Below, piece by piece: positions 34,806-42,466 of a stretch of 50,824 nt of DNA. The stretch is from positions 1 to 50,824 of the forward strand of contig DCJK01000041.1 of the NCBI GenBank assembly GCA_002320005.1, written 5' to 3'. The stretch's first letter is position 1; every line of letters begins with the position of its first letter. The notes under the pieces were generated by a model. It was given only the letters and a program-made list of their open reading frames with translations, had not been told where the DNA came from and did no database searches. The stretch comes from Firmicutes bacterium UBA1702 (GTDB lineage Bacteria; Bacillota; Clostridia; Peptostreptococcales; Anaerovoracaceae). Position numbers and translations under genes: made by a program.

Positions 34806-35954
34806 TTAATTGAATTCTACGTATTTACCGTCTTTGATCTGAACGATGTAAGCAGTCTTGTCAGGTTCACCGCTCTTATCCCAGGTCATGGTTCCGGTTA
34901 CGCCTTCAACTTCGATTTCTGTCATTGCAGCAATCATTTTTTCATTAAAGTCTGAGTCTGTAGGAACTGCACCTGATTTTTCCATTGCAGCCTTGATTGC
35001 ATATACTGCATCGTAGGAGTCAGCCGCAAACTGGTCAGGAGTTGTGCCGTATTCGTCTCTATATGCTTTTACAAAGTCTGAATCGTCTTTTGCGAAGAAA
35101 GGAGTCAGCAGTAATACGTCTTCAAGAGCTGAAACATTAGCTTCGCCTGCTTTTTCGATGACACCGTCTAATCCGTCACCGCCCATGAACTGGATATTGA
35201 TTCCCAGTTTCTGAGCCTGAGTCAGGATGTATGCTGCTTCCTGAGCATATATAGGCAGGAATACCAGATCTGCACCGGAGTTCTTTACAGCCTGCAGCTG
35301 TACTGAAAAGTCAGTGTTGGACTGATTTGTAAATGCCTGATTTGTTACAACTTCCAGGTTGATTTCAGCGGCCTTATCAACAAAAGCCTTCTGGATACCT
35401 GCTGAATAGTCGTTGGATTTATCATAAATAACAGCTACTTTTGTTCCGATATTCTTTTCCTTGATTACCTGTGCTGCATAAGCACCCTGAAGAGGGTCTG
35501 TGAAGCAGATACGGAATACATTTTCAGGAGCTGCACATTCCACCTGTGATGCGGAAGGCGTTACAACCAGGATTCCGTCTTTCTCAGCTTCTGCAACTGC
35601 TGTCAGACATGCTCCGCTTGTGGTTGCTCCCAGACCTACCTGCATGCCATTGTCTGCCATGGTTGCATATGCACTTGCTGCAGATGTAGGGTCAGCCATA
35701 TCGTCTTCGAATACCAGTTTGAATTCTGTTCCGTTAACTCCGCCGGCTTCGTTAATTTCTTTTACTGCCAGCTCAGCACCCTGTTTTACTGAAATTCCGT
35801 AGGTTGAATAGTCGCCTGTCAGAGGACCGCTTCCTCCGATAACCAGCACGTTTTCGTCTGAGCCGCTTTTGCTGCCGCATCCTGTCATGAACGCGCCTAC
35901 CATCATTACTGACATTGCTACTGCAAATGCCTTCTTGAATACATTTTTCTTCAT
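34806..35954 (-). CDS. livJ: Branched-chain amino acid binding lipoprotein (LivJ/LivK)
   Basis: A 382-residue periplasmic-binding-protein type I lipoprotein. The signal peptide ends AFMTGCGS (acylated Cys26). The mature part has IGGSGPLTGDYSTYG, QGAELAVKEINEAGGVNG, the ligand-contacting GATTSGACLTAVAEAEKDGI, and VAVIYDKSNDYSAG. CGGAGGAAG precedes the ATG. It is the first structural gene of the liv operon, directly behind the candidate attenuator. Confidence 0.95.
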   Translation of the reverse strand: MKKNVFKKAFAVAMSVMMVGAFMTGCGSKSGSDENVLVIGGSGPLTGDYSTYGISVKQGAELAVKEINEAGGVNGTEFKLVFEDDMADPTSAASAYATMADNGMQVGLGATTSGACLTAVAEAEKDGILVVTPSASQVECAAPENVFRICFTDPLQGAYAAQVIKEKNIGTKVAVIYDKSNDYSAGIQKAFVDKAAEINLEVVTNQAFTNQSNTDFSVQLQAVKNSGADLVFLPIYAQEAAYILTQAQKLGINIQFMGGDGLDGVIEKAGEANVSALEDVLLLTPFFAKDDSDFVKAYRDEYGTTPDQFAADSYDAVYAIKAAMEKSGAVPTDSDFNEKMIAAMTEIEVEGVTGTMTWDKSGEPDKTAYIVQIKDGKYVEFN

Positions 35955-35980
35955 TTTGTTCTTCCTCCGTAAATATACTG

Positions 35981-36073
35981 AAAAATAAAAAACGGTTCTC
36001 CCTCATTCGGGCAAAACCGTCGCCGTTCTGTACACAGCTTAATTGCAAGCTATGCTTTGCAGCGGTTTGCCCC
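35981..36073 (-). promoter_or_regulatory. Candidate transcription attenuator of the liv operon
   Basis: Reading leftward, GGGCAAACCG (36063-36072, within the last codons of the upstream ORF) can pair with CGGTTTTGCCC (36009-36019) to form an antiterminator. The latter segment is also the 5' arm of a terminator: ACGGTT (36015-36020) pairs with AACCGT (35992-35997), with an inner CCC/GGG pairing, then TTTTTTATTTTT (35981-35991). The two folds exclude each other. Two further short pairings (GCAA/TTGC) lie in the antiterminator loop. Ribosome position on the upstream ORF would choose between them. Confidence 0.65.
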
Positions 36074-36293
36074 TTTGACTTATGATGCTGAGTATTGCCA
36101 CAACACCTATTATGCCAATAAGCATGGTAATTCGTGCAGCAAGAACATTCGCAAGCAGCATCACAAAAATAAGCACTAACAACGCAGTGCTTAAAGTCAA
36201 ACCAATAACATGACCAAAAGAGGCAGTCTGAGAATATGTTGCCATACATGTTGTCGTTCCCTTATTCATTTTTCCTTGAAAAAATGTTCTCAT
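36039..36293 (-). CDS. Ile/Leu/Val-rich 84-residue ORF: leader peptide or small membrane protein
   Basis: An 84-codon frame lies between a perfect sigma-A promoter and the liv terminator. Residues 29-73 hold about 10 Leu, 9 Ile and 6 Val in 45 positions (for example IGLTLSTALLVLIFVMLL and MLIGIIGVVAILSII). That fits one or two membrane helices and equally fits a leader peptide whose translation senses branched-chain aminoacyl-tRNAs. The last codons form the antiterminator arm. AAAGG lies 7 nt before the ATG at 36293; a later ATG at 36246 is also possible. I do not recognise a protein family. Confidence 0.6.
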   Translation of the reverse strand: MRTFFQGKMNKGTTTCMATYSQTASFGHVIGLTLSTALLVLIFVMLLANVLAARITMLIGIIGVVAILSIISQRGKPLQSIACN

Positions 36294-36341
36294 TGTACTG
36301 CCTTTCCGGTCCTGTTTGCAAAATATAATTGTTATATTGGC

Positions 36342-36370
36342 ATTATACTGTTGCATTTATGTATTGTCAA
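36342..36370 (-). promoter_or_regulatory. Perfect consensus promoter of the liv leader
   Basis: TTGACA (36365-36370) and TATAAT (36342-36347), 17 bp apart on the minus strand, preceded by A/T tracts that resemble an UP element. It is the only strong promoter seen upstream of livJ. Confidence 0.9.
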
Positions 36371-36436
36371 CACTTTTTTAAAATATTTTTTGTTTTTTTC
36401 TACAATTTTTTTGTTCTTAATTATATACATAAGAGT

Positions 36437-38032
36437 TTACATGTCCAATGCAGCCTTTACCAGTCCTTTAAACAGCGGATGCGGCTTGTTGGGGCGGCTT
36501 TTGAATTCCGGGTGGTACTGCACGCCGACATAGAAATCATTCTCTGAAATCTCAATGGTTTCGACTATATAATCGTCCGGCGAAGTTCCGCTTATAACCA
36601 GTCCGGCGTCCTTCATCGCCTCTCTGTAATCATTATTAAACTCATATCTGTGCCTGTGCCTCTCATAAATCATAGGCTCTCCATAGCACTGATACAGCTT
36701 TGTCCCTTCAGCTATTTTGCACGGATAGGCTCCCAGTCTGAGAGTCCCTCCTTTATCTACTTCCTCATTCTGATCCGGCAGGAAATCTATCACCTTGTGT
36801 ACCGACTCCGGCGCAAACTCCCCGGAATCGGCATCCTTCAATCCAAGCACGTTCCTTGCAAATTCAATTACAGCAACCTGCATTCCCAGACATATTCCCA
36901 GATATGGCACGTTATTCTCCCGGCAGTATCCGGCTGTAATGATTTTTCCGTCTATGCCCCTGTTTCCAAAGCCGCCCGGTACAACCACCCCTTTGCAGTC
37001 TGCCAGCACTTCCTTTACATTTTCCTGTGTCACCTTTTCTGAATCCACCCAGGCAATATCTATATCTGCACCGTACTCGTATCCGGCATGGTGAAGAGCC
37101 TCTGCAACGGACAGATATGCATCATGCAGGCGAACATATTTTCCTACGATGGCTATTTTTACCTTTTTGTCTCTGCTCTTGATTTTATCTACCATGGTCT
37201 GCCATTCGCTCATGTCGGGTTTTGCTGTTTCCAGAGACAGCTCTCGGCATACTATATCCGAAAATCCCTGTTCCTCAAGCATCAGAGGCGCCTCATACAG
37301 ATTTGGAAGCGTCCTGTTTTCAAAAACACAATCTCTCTTTACATTGCAGAAGAGAGCTATTTTCTTGAATATCTCTTCCTCCAGAGGTTTATCGCAGCGC
37401 AGTACCATTATGTTGGGCATTATTCCCATTCCTCTCAGTTCTTTGACAGAATGCTGCGCTGGTTTGGATTTGTGCTCTTCGGAACCTGACAGATACGGAA
37501 CAAGACACACATGTATAAACAGGCTGTTTCCCGGTCCCTCCTCCAGTGCAATCTGCCTTATGGCTTCCAGAAACGGCTGGCTTTCTATGTCGCCTATGGT
37601 TCCTCCTATTTCGGTTATAACTACATCTGCGCTGGTTTTCTGACCTACAGAATATACAAACTCTTTTATTTCATCAGTAATATGAGGAATGACCTGGACA
37701 GTCTCTCCGAGATACCGTCCTTTCCGTTCCTTGTTAAGTACATTCCAGTAAACCTTGCCTGTGGTAAGGTTTGAATATTTGTTGAGATTCTCGTCTATAA
37801 ACCTTTCATAATGTCCAAGGTCAAGATCCGTCTCGGCACCGTCTTCTGTAACGTATACTTCACCGTGCTGATAGGGACTCATCGTCCCCGGATCCACGTT
37901 GATGTAAGGGTCCAGTTTCTGCGCAGCTACCTTTAGTCCCCTTGCTTTGAGAAGTCTTCCCAGAGATGCCGCTGTTATTCCCTTTCCAAGGCCGGAAACT
38001 ACGCCTCCCGTCACGAATATATATTTTGTCAT
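36437..38032 (-). CDS. pyrG: CTP synthase
   Basis: A 531-residue enzyme that aminates UTP to CTP with glutamine. The amidoligase domain begins KYIFVTGGVVSGLGKGITAASLG and includes DPYINVDPGTMSPYQHGEVYVTEDG and EIGGTIGDIESQPF. The C-terminal glutaminase domain has GGFGNRGIDGK, the nucleophile Cys in LGICLGMQ near residue 380, and HRYEFN with YHPEF. The ATG at 38032 aligns with the family; a GTG 9 bp earlier is in frame. It has its own promoter inside the end of queT and a hairpin leader. Confidence 0.97.
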   Translation of the reverse strand: MTKYIFVTGGVVSGLGKGITAASLGRLLKARGLKVAAQKLDPYINVDPGTMSPYQHGEVYVTEDGAETDLDLGHYERFIDENLNKYSNLTTGKVYWNVLNKERKGRYLGETVQVIPHITDEIKEFVYSVGQKTSADVVITEIGGTIGDIESQPFLEAIRQIALEEGPGNSLFIHVCLVPYLSGSEEHKSKPAQHSVKELRGMGIMPNIMVLRCDKPLEEEIFKKIALFCNVKRDCVFENRTLPNLYEAPLMLEEQGFSDIVCRELSLETAKPDMSEWQTMVDKIKSRDKKVKIAIVGKYVRLHDAYLSVAEALHHAGYEYGADIDIAWVDSEKVTQENVKEVLADCKGVVVPGGFGNRGIDGKIITAGYCRENNVPYLGICLGMQVAVIEFARNVLGLKDADSGEFAPESVHKVIDFLPDQNEEVDKGGTLRLGAYPCKIAEGTKLYQCYGEPMIYERHRHRYEFNNDYREAMKDAGLVISGTSPDDYIVETIEISENDFYVGVQYHPEFKSRPNKPHPLFKGLVKAALDM

Positions 38033-38060
38033 TGCCCTCACTTCCTTTCAAAATAAAGCT

Positions 38061-38102
38061 CAAAAACGGAGAAAGCATCCCCCGGGATAGGGATGCTATC
38101 CC
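38061..38102 (-). promoter_or_regulatory. pyrG leader with two mutually exclusive hairpins
   Basis: GCATCCC (38090-38096) pairs with GGGATGC (38075-38081) and is followed shortly by CCGTTTTTG (38061-38069), a possible terminator. The overlapping GGGATAG (38096-38102) pairs with CTATCCC (38084-38090) as the alternative. pyrG leaders in Firmicutes attenuate in response to CTP by reiterative G addition; here the transcript start is not an obvious GGG run, so the mechanism may differ. Confidence 0.5.
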
Positions 38103-38140
38103 TCTCTCAGTGAATGCTCTAAAAATAAAATAACGGAGTA

Positions 38141-38169
38141 ATTATAATTTTTTTATGTCTGTGTGTCAA
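38141..38169 (-). promoter_or_regulatory. Perfect consensus promoter of pyrG
   Basis: TTGACA (38164-38169) and TATAAT (38141-38146), 17 bp apart on the minus strand. The TGA in the -35 element is the stop codon of queT. Confidence 0.88.
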
Positions 38170-38636
38170 TAGATTTTTTTGTATACTTTATATAAGGCCC
38201 AGCCCATGATTCCGCAGCACACAATTTCGCCAACGCCTACTGTTATCATAAGAAACCAGTAGCTGTCCTTGACTCCATAAACGTATTGAAGTACCGCCGG
38301 TACTATGAGCACATTGGTCAGAATAGGAAAAACCGGTCCCAGAGCAGGTTTTTTCCTGCCAATGTAGTAAGTTCCCAAAGCTCCCAGCAGCGTGGCCACC
38401 GATCCGAAGACCACATCCCAGAAAGCGCAGCCTGTTAGAATATTTGCAAGTATGCACCCTATCCACAGACCGGGAACAGCTTCTTTGTAAAACAGCGGCA
38501 TTACCGTCAGCGCTTCGGAAAGGCGGAACTGTATCACTCCGCTGGCAAGGCCGAAAATCTGCGATAAAAAAGTTAAAACAACATAAAGAGCTGCTATAAG
38601 AGCAGCCCTTGTCAAATGTAAAGTTCTTTCTTTCAT
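38166..38636 (-). CDS. queT: QueT family transporter (queuosine precursor ECF S-component)
   Basis: A 156-residue integral membrane protein of the QueT family, the substrate-capture component of an energy-coupling-factor importer for queuine or preQ1. It has about five or six helices, with the family N-terminus LTRAALIAALYVVLTFL, then IQFRLSEALTVMPLF and GCILANILTG. The shared ECF ATPases and T-component are elsewhere. AAAGGAGC precedes the ATG. No preQ1 riboswitch is visible in the 22 bp before it. It follows ecsC. Confidence 0.9.
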   Translation of the reverse strand: MKERTLHLTRAALIAALYVVLTFLSQIFGLASGVIQFRLSEALTVMPLFYKEAVPGLWIGCILANILTGCAFWDVVFGSVATLLGALGTYYIGRKKPALGPVFPILTNVLIVPAVLQYVYGVKDSYWFLMITVGVGEIVCCGIMGWALYKVYKKIY

Positions 38637-38658
38637 TTTTTTGCTCCTTTAGTTTTGT

Positions 38659-39483
38659 TTATAGTGAGGAAGGTCTCGAACTCACTTTGCTTCTTAGAAA
38701 TCTTCTCCGATATTTGAGAACAGCAAAGTTGCTGATGCGGTTTATGTATATCGGGTCGAAAATTCCTCCCGCAATGCCTATTATAAACTGACCTTGCAGG
38801 AATTTTGTGTATAACATCTCTTTGGACAGAGCCTTGGCTGTCAGATCAATCTGTAATTCTTTGTCTACCTTGTAGTTGTCCAGATTATCACCATCCTCAA
38901 CTATCTCGTCAATCAGCCGGTTGAGTTCCTCATTGTGATATATAAACTCATCTGAATCGTACATGGCCACTTCAATGACTTTAAGAATAAAAACCTTTTC
39001 TCCTTCTGATTCGTATTCATAGCCATAACTCAGTGCCACTTCGTATACACTCTTCAGCACCATGGCAACGAACAGAGGTATGTCGGGAATACCTGCTCCC
39101 ACAAAGCCCAATCCTATACCTTCTACGCTTGAAACAAGCAGATTGGTGGCCTTGGCAGCCTTGGCCCGCTTGGTAAACTGCTTTACGCTTTGTTTGTCCC
39201 CCTTTACTTCGGAAGCATAAGTATTGATACGGAACTCTGCCTGACGCTTTTCTTTGTTGTATGTTTTTTCAATTACTCCGGTTCCTTTTTCAAAAATAAG
39301 CGCAAAGCCTTTGGAAAAAGCTGCATCTAAAGTACCGCTGAGCTTCCGTGGAACAAATCTGTCTAATTTTTTTATGAGAACAGATGTTGGCCCCTCCTGC
39401 CGCTTAGCTTCAAATTTAGCCTCTTTTTTGCAAAGATCGTTCCAATCTTTATCCCAAGGAGATTTTTTATTCAGAAGGCTCAC
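38659..39483 (-). CDS. EcsC family protein
   Basis: A 274-residue protein with the EcsC domain. The conserved centre SSVEGIGLGFVGAGIPDIPLFVAMVLKSVYEVALSYGYEYESEGEKVFILK lies at residues 125-175, and GIAGGIFDPIYINRISNFAVLKYRRRFL is the C-terminal signature. Its role is poorly known; Bacillus EcsC was first seen beside the EcsAB ABC exporter, and other members fold peripheral membrane or toxin-like modules. It starts with GTG behind AAAGGAGAGG. Its start overlaps the stop region of a 30-codon membrane peptide gene by 17 bp. Confidence 0.82.
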   Translation of the reverse strand: MSLLNKKSPWDKDWNDLCKKEAKFEAKRQEGPTSVLIKKLDRFVPRKLSGTLDAAFSKGFALIFEKGTGVIEKTYNKEKRQAEFRINTYASEVKGDKQSVKQFTKRAKAAKATNLLVSSVEGIGLGFVGAGIPDIPLFVAMVLKSVYEVALSYGYEYESEGEKVFILKVIEVAMYDSDEFIYHNEELNRLIDEIVEDGDNLDNYKVDKELQIDLTAKALSKEMLYTKFLQGQFIIGIAGGIFDPIYINRISNFAVLKYRRRFLRSKVSSRPSSL

Positions 39484-39559
39484 TTTCCTCTCCTTTGTAT
39501 GCCAACAATACGGCTACTGCTACCGTAATCAGCACGATAGGTAAAATCCTCTTTTTCAT
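39467..39559 (-). CDS. 30-residue membrane peptide overlapping ecsC
   Basis: A 30-codon frame, starting MKKRILPIVLITVAVAV and ending in a charged tail (KGEESEPSE), lies between a good promoter and the ecsC GTG start, overlapping ecsC by 17 bp. The ecsC ribosome-binding site lies within its last codons. The product is a single short membrane helix with a positive N-terminus and acidic C-terminus. GGGGGA lies about 8 nt before the ATG. The overlap implies translational coupling; a small partner of EcsC is an attractive but unproven idea. Confidence 0.6.
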   Translation of the reverse strand: MKKRILPIVLITVAVAVLLAYKGEESEPSE

Positions 39560-39587
39560 TTTCTTTTCCCCCTTTTCCTTTTTATAA

Positions 39588-39616
39588 AGTATATCACGCC
39601 TTTCTTGTGTTCTCAA
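39588..39616 (-). promoter_or_regulatory. Promoter of the small peptide-ecsC-queT operon
   Basis: TTGAGA (39611-39616) and TATACT (39588-39593), 17 bp apart on the minus strand. Confidence 0.7.
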
Positions 39617-39653
39617 GTAAAAAGGTCCCTAAAAGTTTTGGTACAATTTCATG

Positions 39654-40568
39654 CTATTGCCCAAAAAAGCCTATGACATCATTATATACATCTCTTTTGT
39701 TGTCTTCGTTAAGAATTTCATGGCGCTTTCCCCGGTAAAGATTTCCTTCCACGTTGGTGTACCCTACTTTTTTAAGAAATTCCATGCTCTCTCTCCAGGC
39801 TTTTTCGCCTCCTATGACCGGATCCTCGCTTCCGGCTATAAACAGAATCGGCAAATCTTTATTTTCCAGCACCCATCCGCCTGTCTGATAAATGTCTCTC
39901 ATCATCAGGAAGAGATTCTTGAATCCGTTAAGAGTAAACATGAATCCACATCCATCATCTGCATCGTAGGCTTTTACGTTATCCTCGTTTACAGACAGCC
40001 ATGCATTTCCGGAAACCGGGTTTTCTATGCCTTTGTTGTTTGCACCGAAAGCCAGTTTCTGTATGGTTTTGCTTCTATGCCTGTCGCCTTTGAAAGCTTT
40101 TTCCACAGCAACTATGGCCAGAGCGGCTCCCACTGCCGGGTTTTTGCTTGGTGAACCACACACCACCAGTTTATCAATATCTCTGTCGTACTTTTTAATG
40201 TATTTTCTCACGGCCATGGATCCCATGCTGTGTCCGAAAAGGTACAGAGGCTTTTCCGGGAATCTTTCCTTTATATATGAGGAAATGTCATGAAGATCTT
40301 CTATTATAAATTCGCCGGTATCATCATAAAAATATCCCAGGTCTTTTTTGTCCAGGACGCTCTCTCCATGTCCTCTATGGTCATTGATTACAGCAGCGTA
40401 CCCGGCCTCTGCCAATGCCTCCATGAATTCATAATAGCGTTCCTTGTGCTCAGCCATTCCGTGAGAGATCTGCACAATGGCCTTTATATCTCCCTCCGGT
40501 ACAAACAGCGCCGTGCTCAGTGGCAGTCCGTCGCAATTCGAGTTTATTACAAAAGTTTCTTTCTTCAT
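39654..40568 (-). CDS. Alpha/beta hydrolase, lysophospholipase / monoacylglycerol lipase type
   Basis: A 304-residue serine hydrolase. It has the oxyanion segment ISHGMAEHKERYYEFMEALAEAGY, the HRGHGES motif, nucleophile elbow GHSMGS (serine near residue 115), acid residue in GSEDPVIG and histidine in GKRHEIL. This is the PldB/MgLL pattern, acting on lysophospholipids or monoacylglycerols in the cytoplasm or at the membrane. AAAGGAG lies 8 nt before the ATG. It lies 50 bp after the DUF4097 lipoprotein and probably shares its transcript. Confidence 0.88.
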   Translation of the reverse strand: MKKETFVINSNCDGLPLSTALFVPEGDIKAIVQISHGMAEHKERYYEFMEALAEAGYAAVINDHRGHGESVLDKKDLGYFYDDTGEFIIEDLHDISSYIKERFPEKPLYLFGHSMGSMAVRKYIKKYDRDIDKLVVCGSPSKNPAVGAALAIVAVEKAFKGDRHRSKTIQKLAFGANNKGIENPVSGNAWLSVNEDNVKAYDADDGCGFMFTLNGFKNLFLMMRDIYQTGGWVLENKDLPILFIAGSEDPVIGGEKAWRESMEFLKKVGYTNVEGNLYRGKRHEILNEDNKRDVYNDVIGFFGQ

Positions 40569-40618
40569 TTCGTGCTCCTTTCTGTTCTGCTTTCACTTCC
40601 GGCTCATGCTGCTTTGTA

Positions 40619-41350
40619 CTATATTCTGTTGACAGCTACATTGCCGCTGACAGTATCTGCTTCAAAACTTTTCTCACCGCTTCCGTGAACAAAAAAATCA
40701 CCTCGTATTTCAACATCGAAATCACTGCTGAAATCTCCGCTTACGCCTTCAAATTCCATGGAAAATCCCACATCGGGTATTCTCAGTTCCACATCGGCGC
40801 TTACAGAATCTATGCTCACCTCGTCAGCGGCATTATCCAGTACTGCGGTCACGTTTCCGCTTACCGTCTCTACGCTGAATTCCCTCAGAAGTCCCGAAAC
40901 ATCCACCTTTACTTCAGAAGATACGTTCTCTATATCCAGTTCTTTCAGGTTTATCTTTTCGGGAACTGTTACAAACAGCTTTTTATCTCCGTCAGAAATG
41001 TGTATGGTTTTTCCCGGCTTAGAATACTTGATTTTCAGTGTTCCTCCGTCGATGGTATAGTGGAGACTATGATTCTCGTCCTGCTCTTTTGAAGACTCTT
41101 CATAGAAAGATATCTCCTGAACATTCCCACTGGATATGCTTACTTCACCGCTTACCCACTCTATCTCTATTTTATCTATGGCTGCCGAAACATTTCCTCC
41201 TCCTGCAGTGTAGCTTTGCGAATCACCGCCTATGGTAATGGTGCCGTCTCCTTCATCTGATACTGTTCCGGCACACCCTGCAGTCCCTATGATCATTGCT
41301 GATATAATCACCATTGTACATATTTTTTTGAATATTGCCGCCGGCTTCAT
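40619..41350 (-). CDS. DUF4097 family lipoprotein
   Basis: A 243-residue exported protein. The lipoprotein signal ends MIIGTAGCAG (acylated Cys at about residue 26). The mature part is a repetitive right-handed beta-helix or beta-roll with recurring S-x-x-V-x-V units (VSGEVSISSGN, VSSEVKVDVSG, VSGNVTAVLDN, VSADVELRI, VSGNVAVNRI), the DUF4097 pattern. Family members in Firmicutes often accompany envelope-stress systems. GGGAGG precedes the ATG at 41350; an upstream frame to 41410 lacks a site. Confidence 0.82.
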   Translation of the reverse strand: MKPAAIFKKICTMVIISAMIIGTAGCAGTVSDEGDGTITIGGDSQSYTAGGGNVSAAIDKIEIEWVSGEVSISSGNVQEISFYEESSKEQDENHSLHYTIDGGTLKIKYSKPGKTIHISDGDKKLFVTVPEKINLKELDIENVSSEVKVDVSGLLREFSVETVSGNVTAVLDNAADEVSIDSVSADVELRIPDVGFSMEFEGVSGDFSSDFDVEIRGDFFVHGSGEKSFEADTVSGNVAVNRI

Positions 41351-41563
41351 TTTACAAATTCCTCCCTTTTCACACTTGTTTAATGTTATTTTACCACTGT
41401 CTCGAAACATGACAACACATTTTTGTGCCTTTTCATATCACTTTTCTCCTTTTTTAGAGGCTTTATCTCATTTTTTTCACAATCTTTACATAACTTTGAA
41501 AGAAAATCACTGTATGGAATGATATACTTATTATCGGGATATAATCAAAAGGAGGTACAAGAC

Positions 41564-42373
41564 ATGAGAGAGGATTTTAATTCAATAGATTTTAATAAAA
41601 AAACAGGCTTCATCTGCGATATGGACGGAGTAATCTATCACGGCAATAAGGTGCTCCCGGGTGTAGCCGAGTTCATAGACTGGCTTCACAGTGAAAAAAA
41701 GGAGTATCTGTTTCTCACCAACAACAGCGGATATACGCCTCGTGAACTCAATCAGAAGCTTGCACGCATGGGGCTTGACGTGCCTGAAGAACGCTTTTAT
41801 ACCAGTGCACTGGCCACTGCTGCATTCCTTAAGGAGCAGTCTCCCGGCTGTTCGGTATTTGCCATCGGTGAAGCCGGACTTCTTAATGCCTTGTATGATG
41901 CGGGAATAACCATGAATGATGTTAATCCGGATTATGTAGTTGTCGGAGAGGGGCGCTCTTATTCTCTGGATACTCTTACAAAGGCAACAAATCTGGTCAT
42001 GGCCGGCGCCAGACTTATCGGGGCAAATTCCGACGTCTCAGGTCCTATAGAAGGAGGTATTGCTCCTGCATGTCGCGCGCTCATTTCCCCCATAGAAATG
42101 GCAACAGGAACCCATGCATACTTCTGCGGCAAGCCAAATCCCCTTATGATGCGTTCCGGTCTTCGACTTTTAAATTGCCATTCTGCTGATGCGGTAATGG
42201 TAGGCGACAGAATGGATACAGACATAATTTCAGGTCTGGAAAGCGGCATGGCCACGGTTCTGGTTCTCTCCGGTGTATCCACAAGGAATACTTTGAAATC
42301 CTATGCTTATCGTCCCGGCATGATTCTGGAGGGTGTAGGAGATATCGTCGCAGAGGCCGCCCGCAGCCGTTAA
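41564..42373 (+). CDS. HAD-IIA family hydrolase (NagD/AraL-like phosphatase)
   Basis: A 269-residue phosphatase. Motif I is FICDMDGVIYHG (Asp19 nucleophile, Asp21), motif II FLTNNSGYTPRE, motif III lysine in CGKPNPLMM, and motif IV VMVGDRMDTDIISGLESGM. The size and the C2-type cap between motifs II and III fit NagD, AraL and nitrophenylphosphatase-like proteins, which remove phosphate from nucleotides or sugar phosphates; substrate unknown. AAAAGGAGG lies before the ATG at 41564. Confidence 0.9.
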   Translation: MREDFNSIDFNKKTGFICDMDGVIYHGNKVLPGVAEFIDWLHSEKKEYLFLTNNSGYTPRELNQKLARMGLDVPEERFYTSALATAAFLKEQSPGCSVFAIGEAGLLNALYDAGITMNDVNPDYVVVGEGRSYSLDTLTKATNLVMAGARLIGANSDVSGPIEGGIAPACRALISPIEMATGTHAYFCGKPNPLMMRSGLRLLNCHSADAVMVGDRMDTDIISGLESGMATVLVLSGVSTRNTLKSYAYRPGMILEGVGDIVAEAARSR

Positions 42374-42412
42374 GGCAGATTACATGCACCATCTTAAATT
42401 CCCATATATCTC

Positions 42413-42457
42413 AAAACTGCCGCAGGTTCAATAAACAACCTGCGGCAGTTTTGCTTT
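42413..42457. terminator. Strong bidirectional terminator
   Basis: A perfect 16-bp stem (42413-42428 with 42437-42452), 8-nt loop, with A-rich left and T-rich right flanks. It ends both the HAD gene and the convergent AIM24 gene. Confidence 0.92.
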
Positions 42458-42466
42458 TCTGATTAT

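Noticed and set aside
38637..38658. preQ1 riboswitch before queT
   Set aside because: Only 22 bp separate ecsC and queT, and no preQ1 aptamer pattern is visible.
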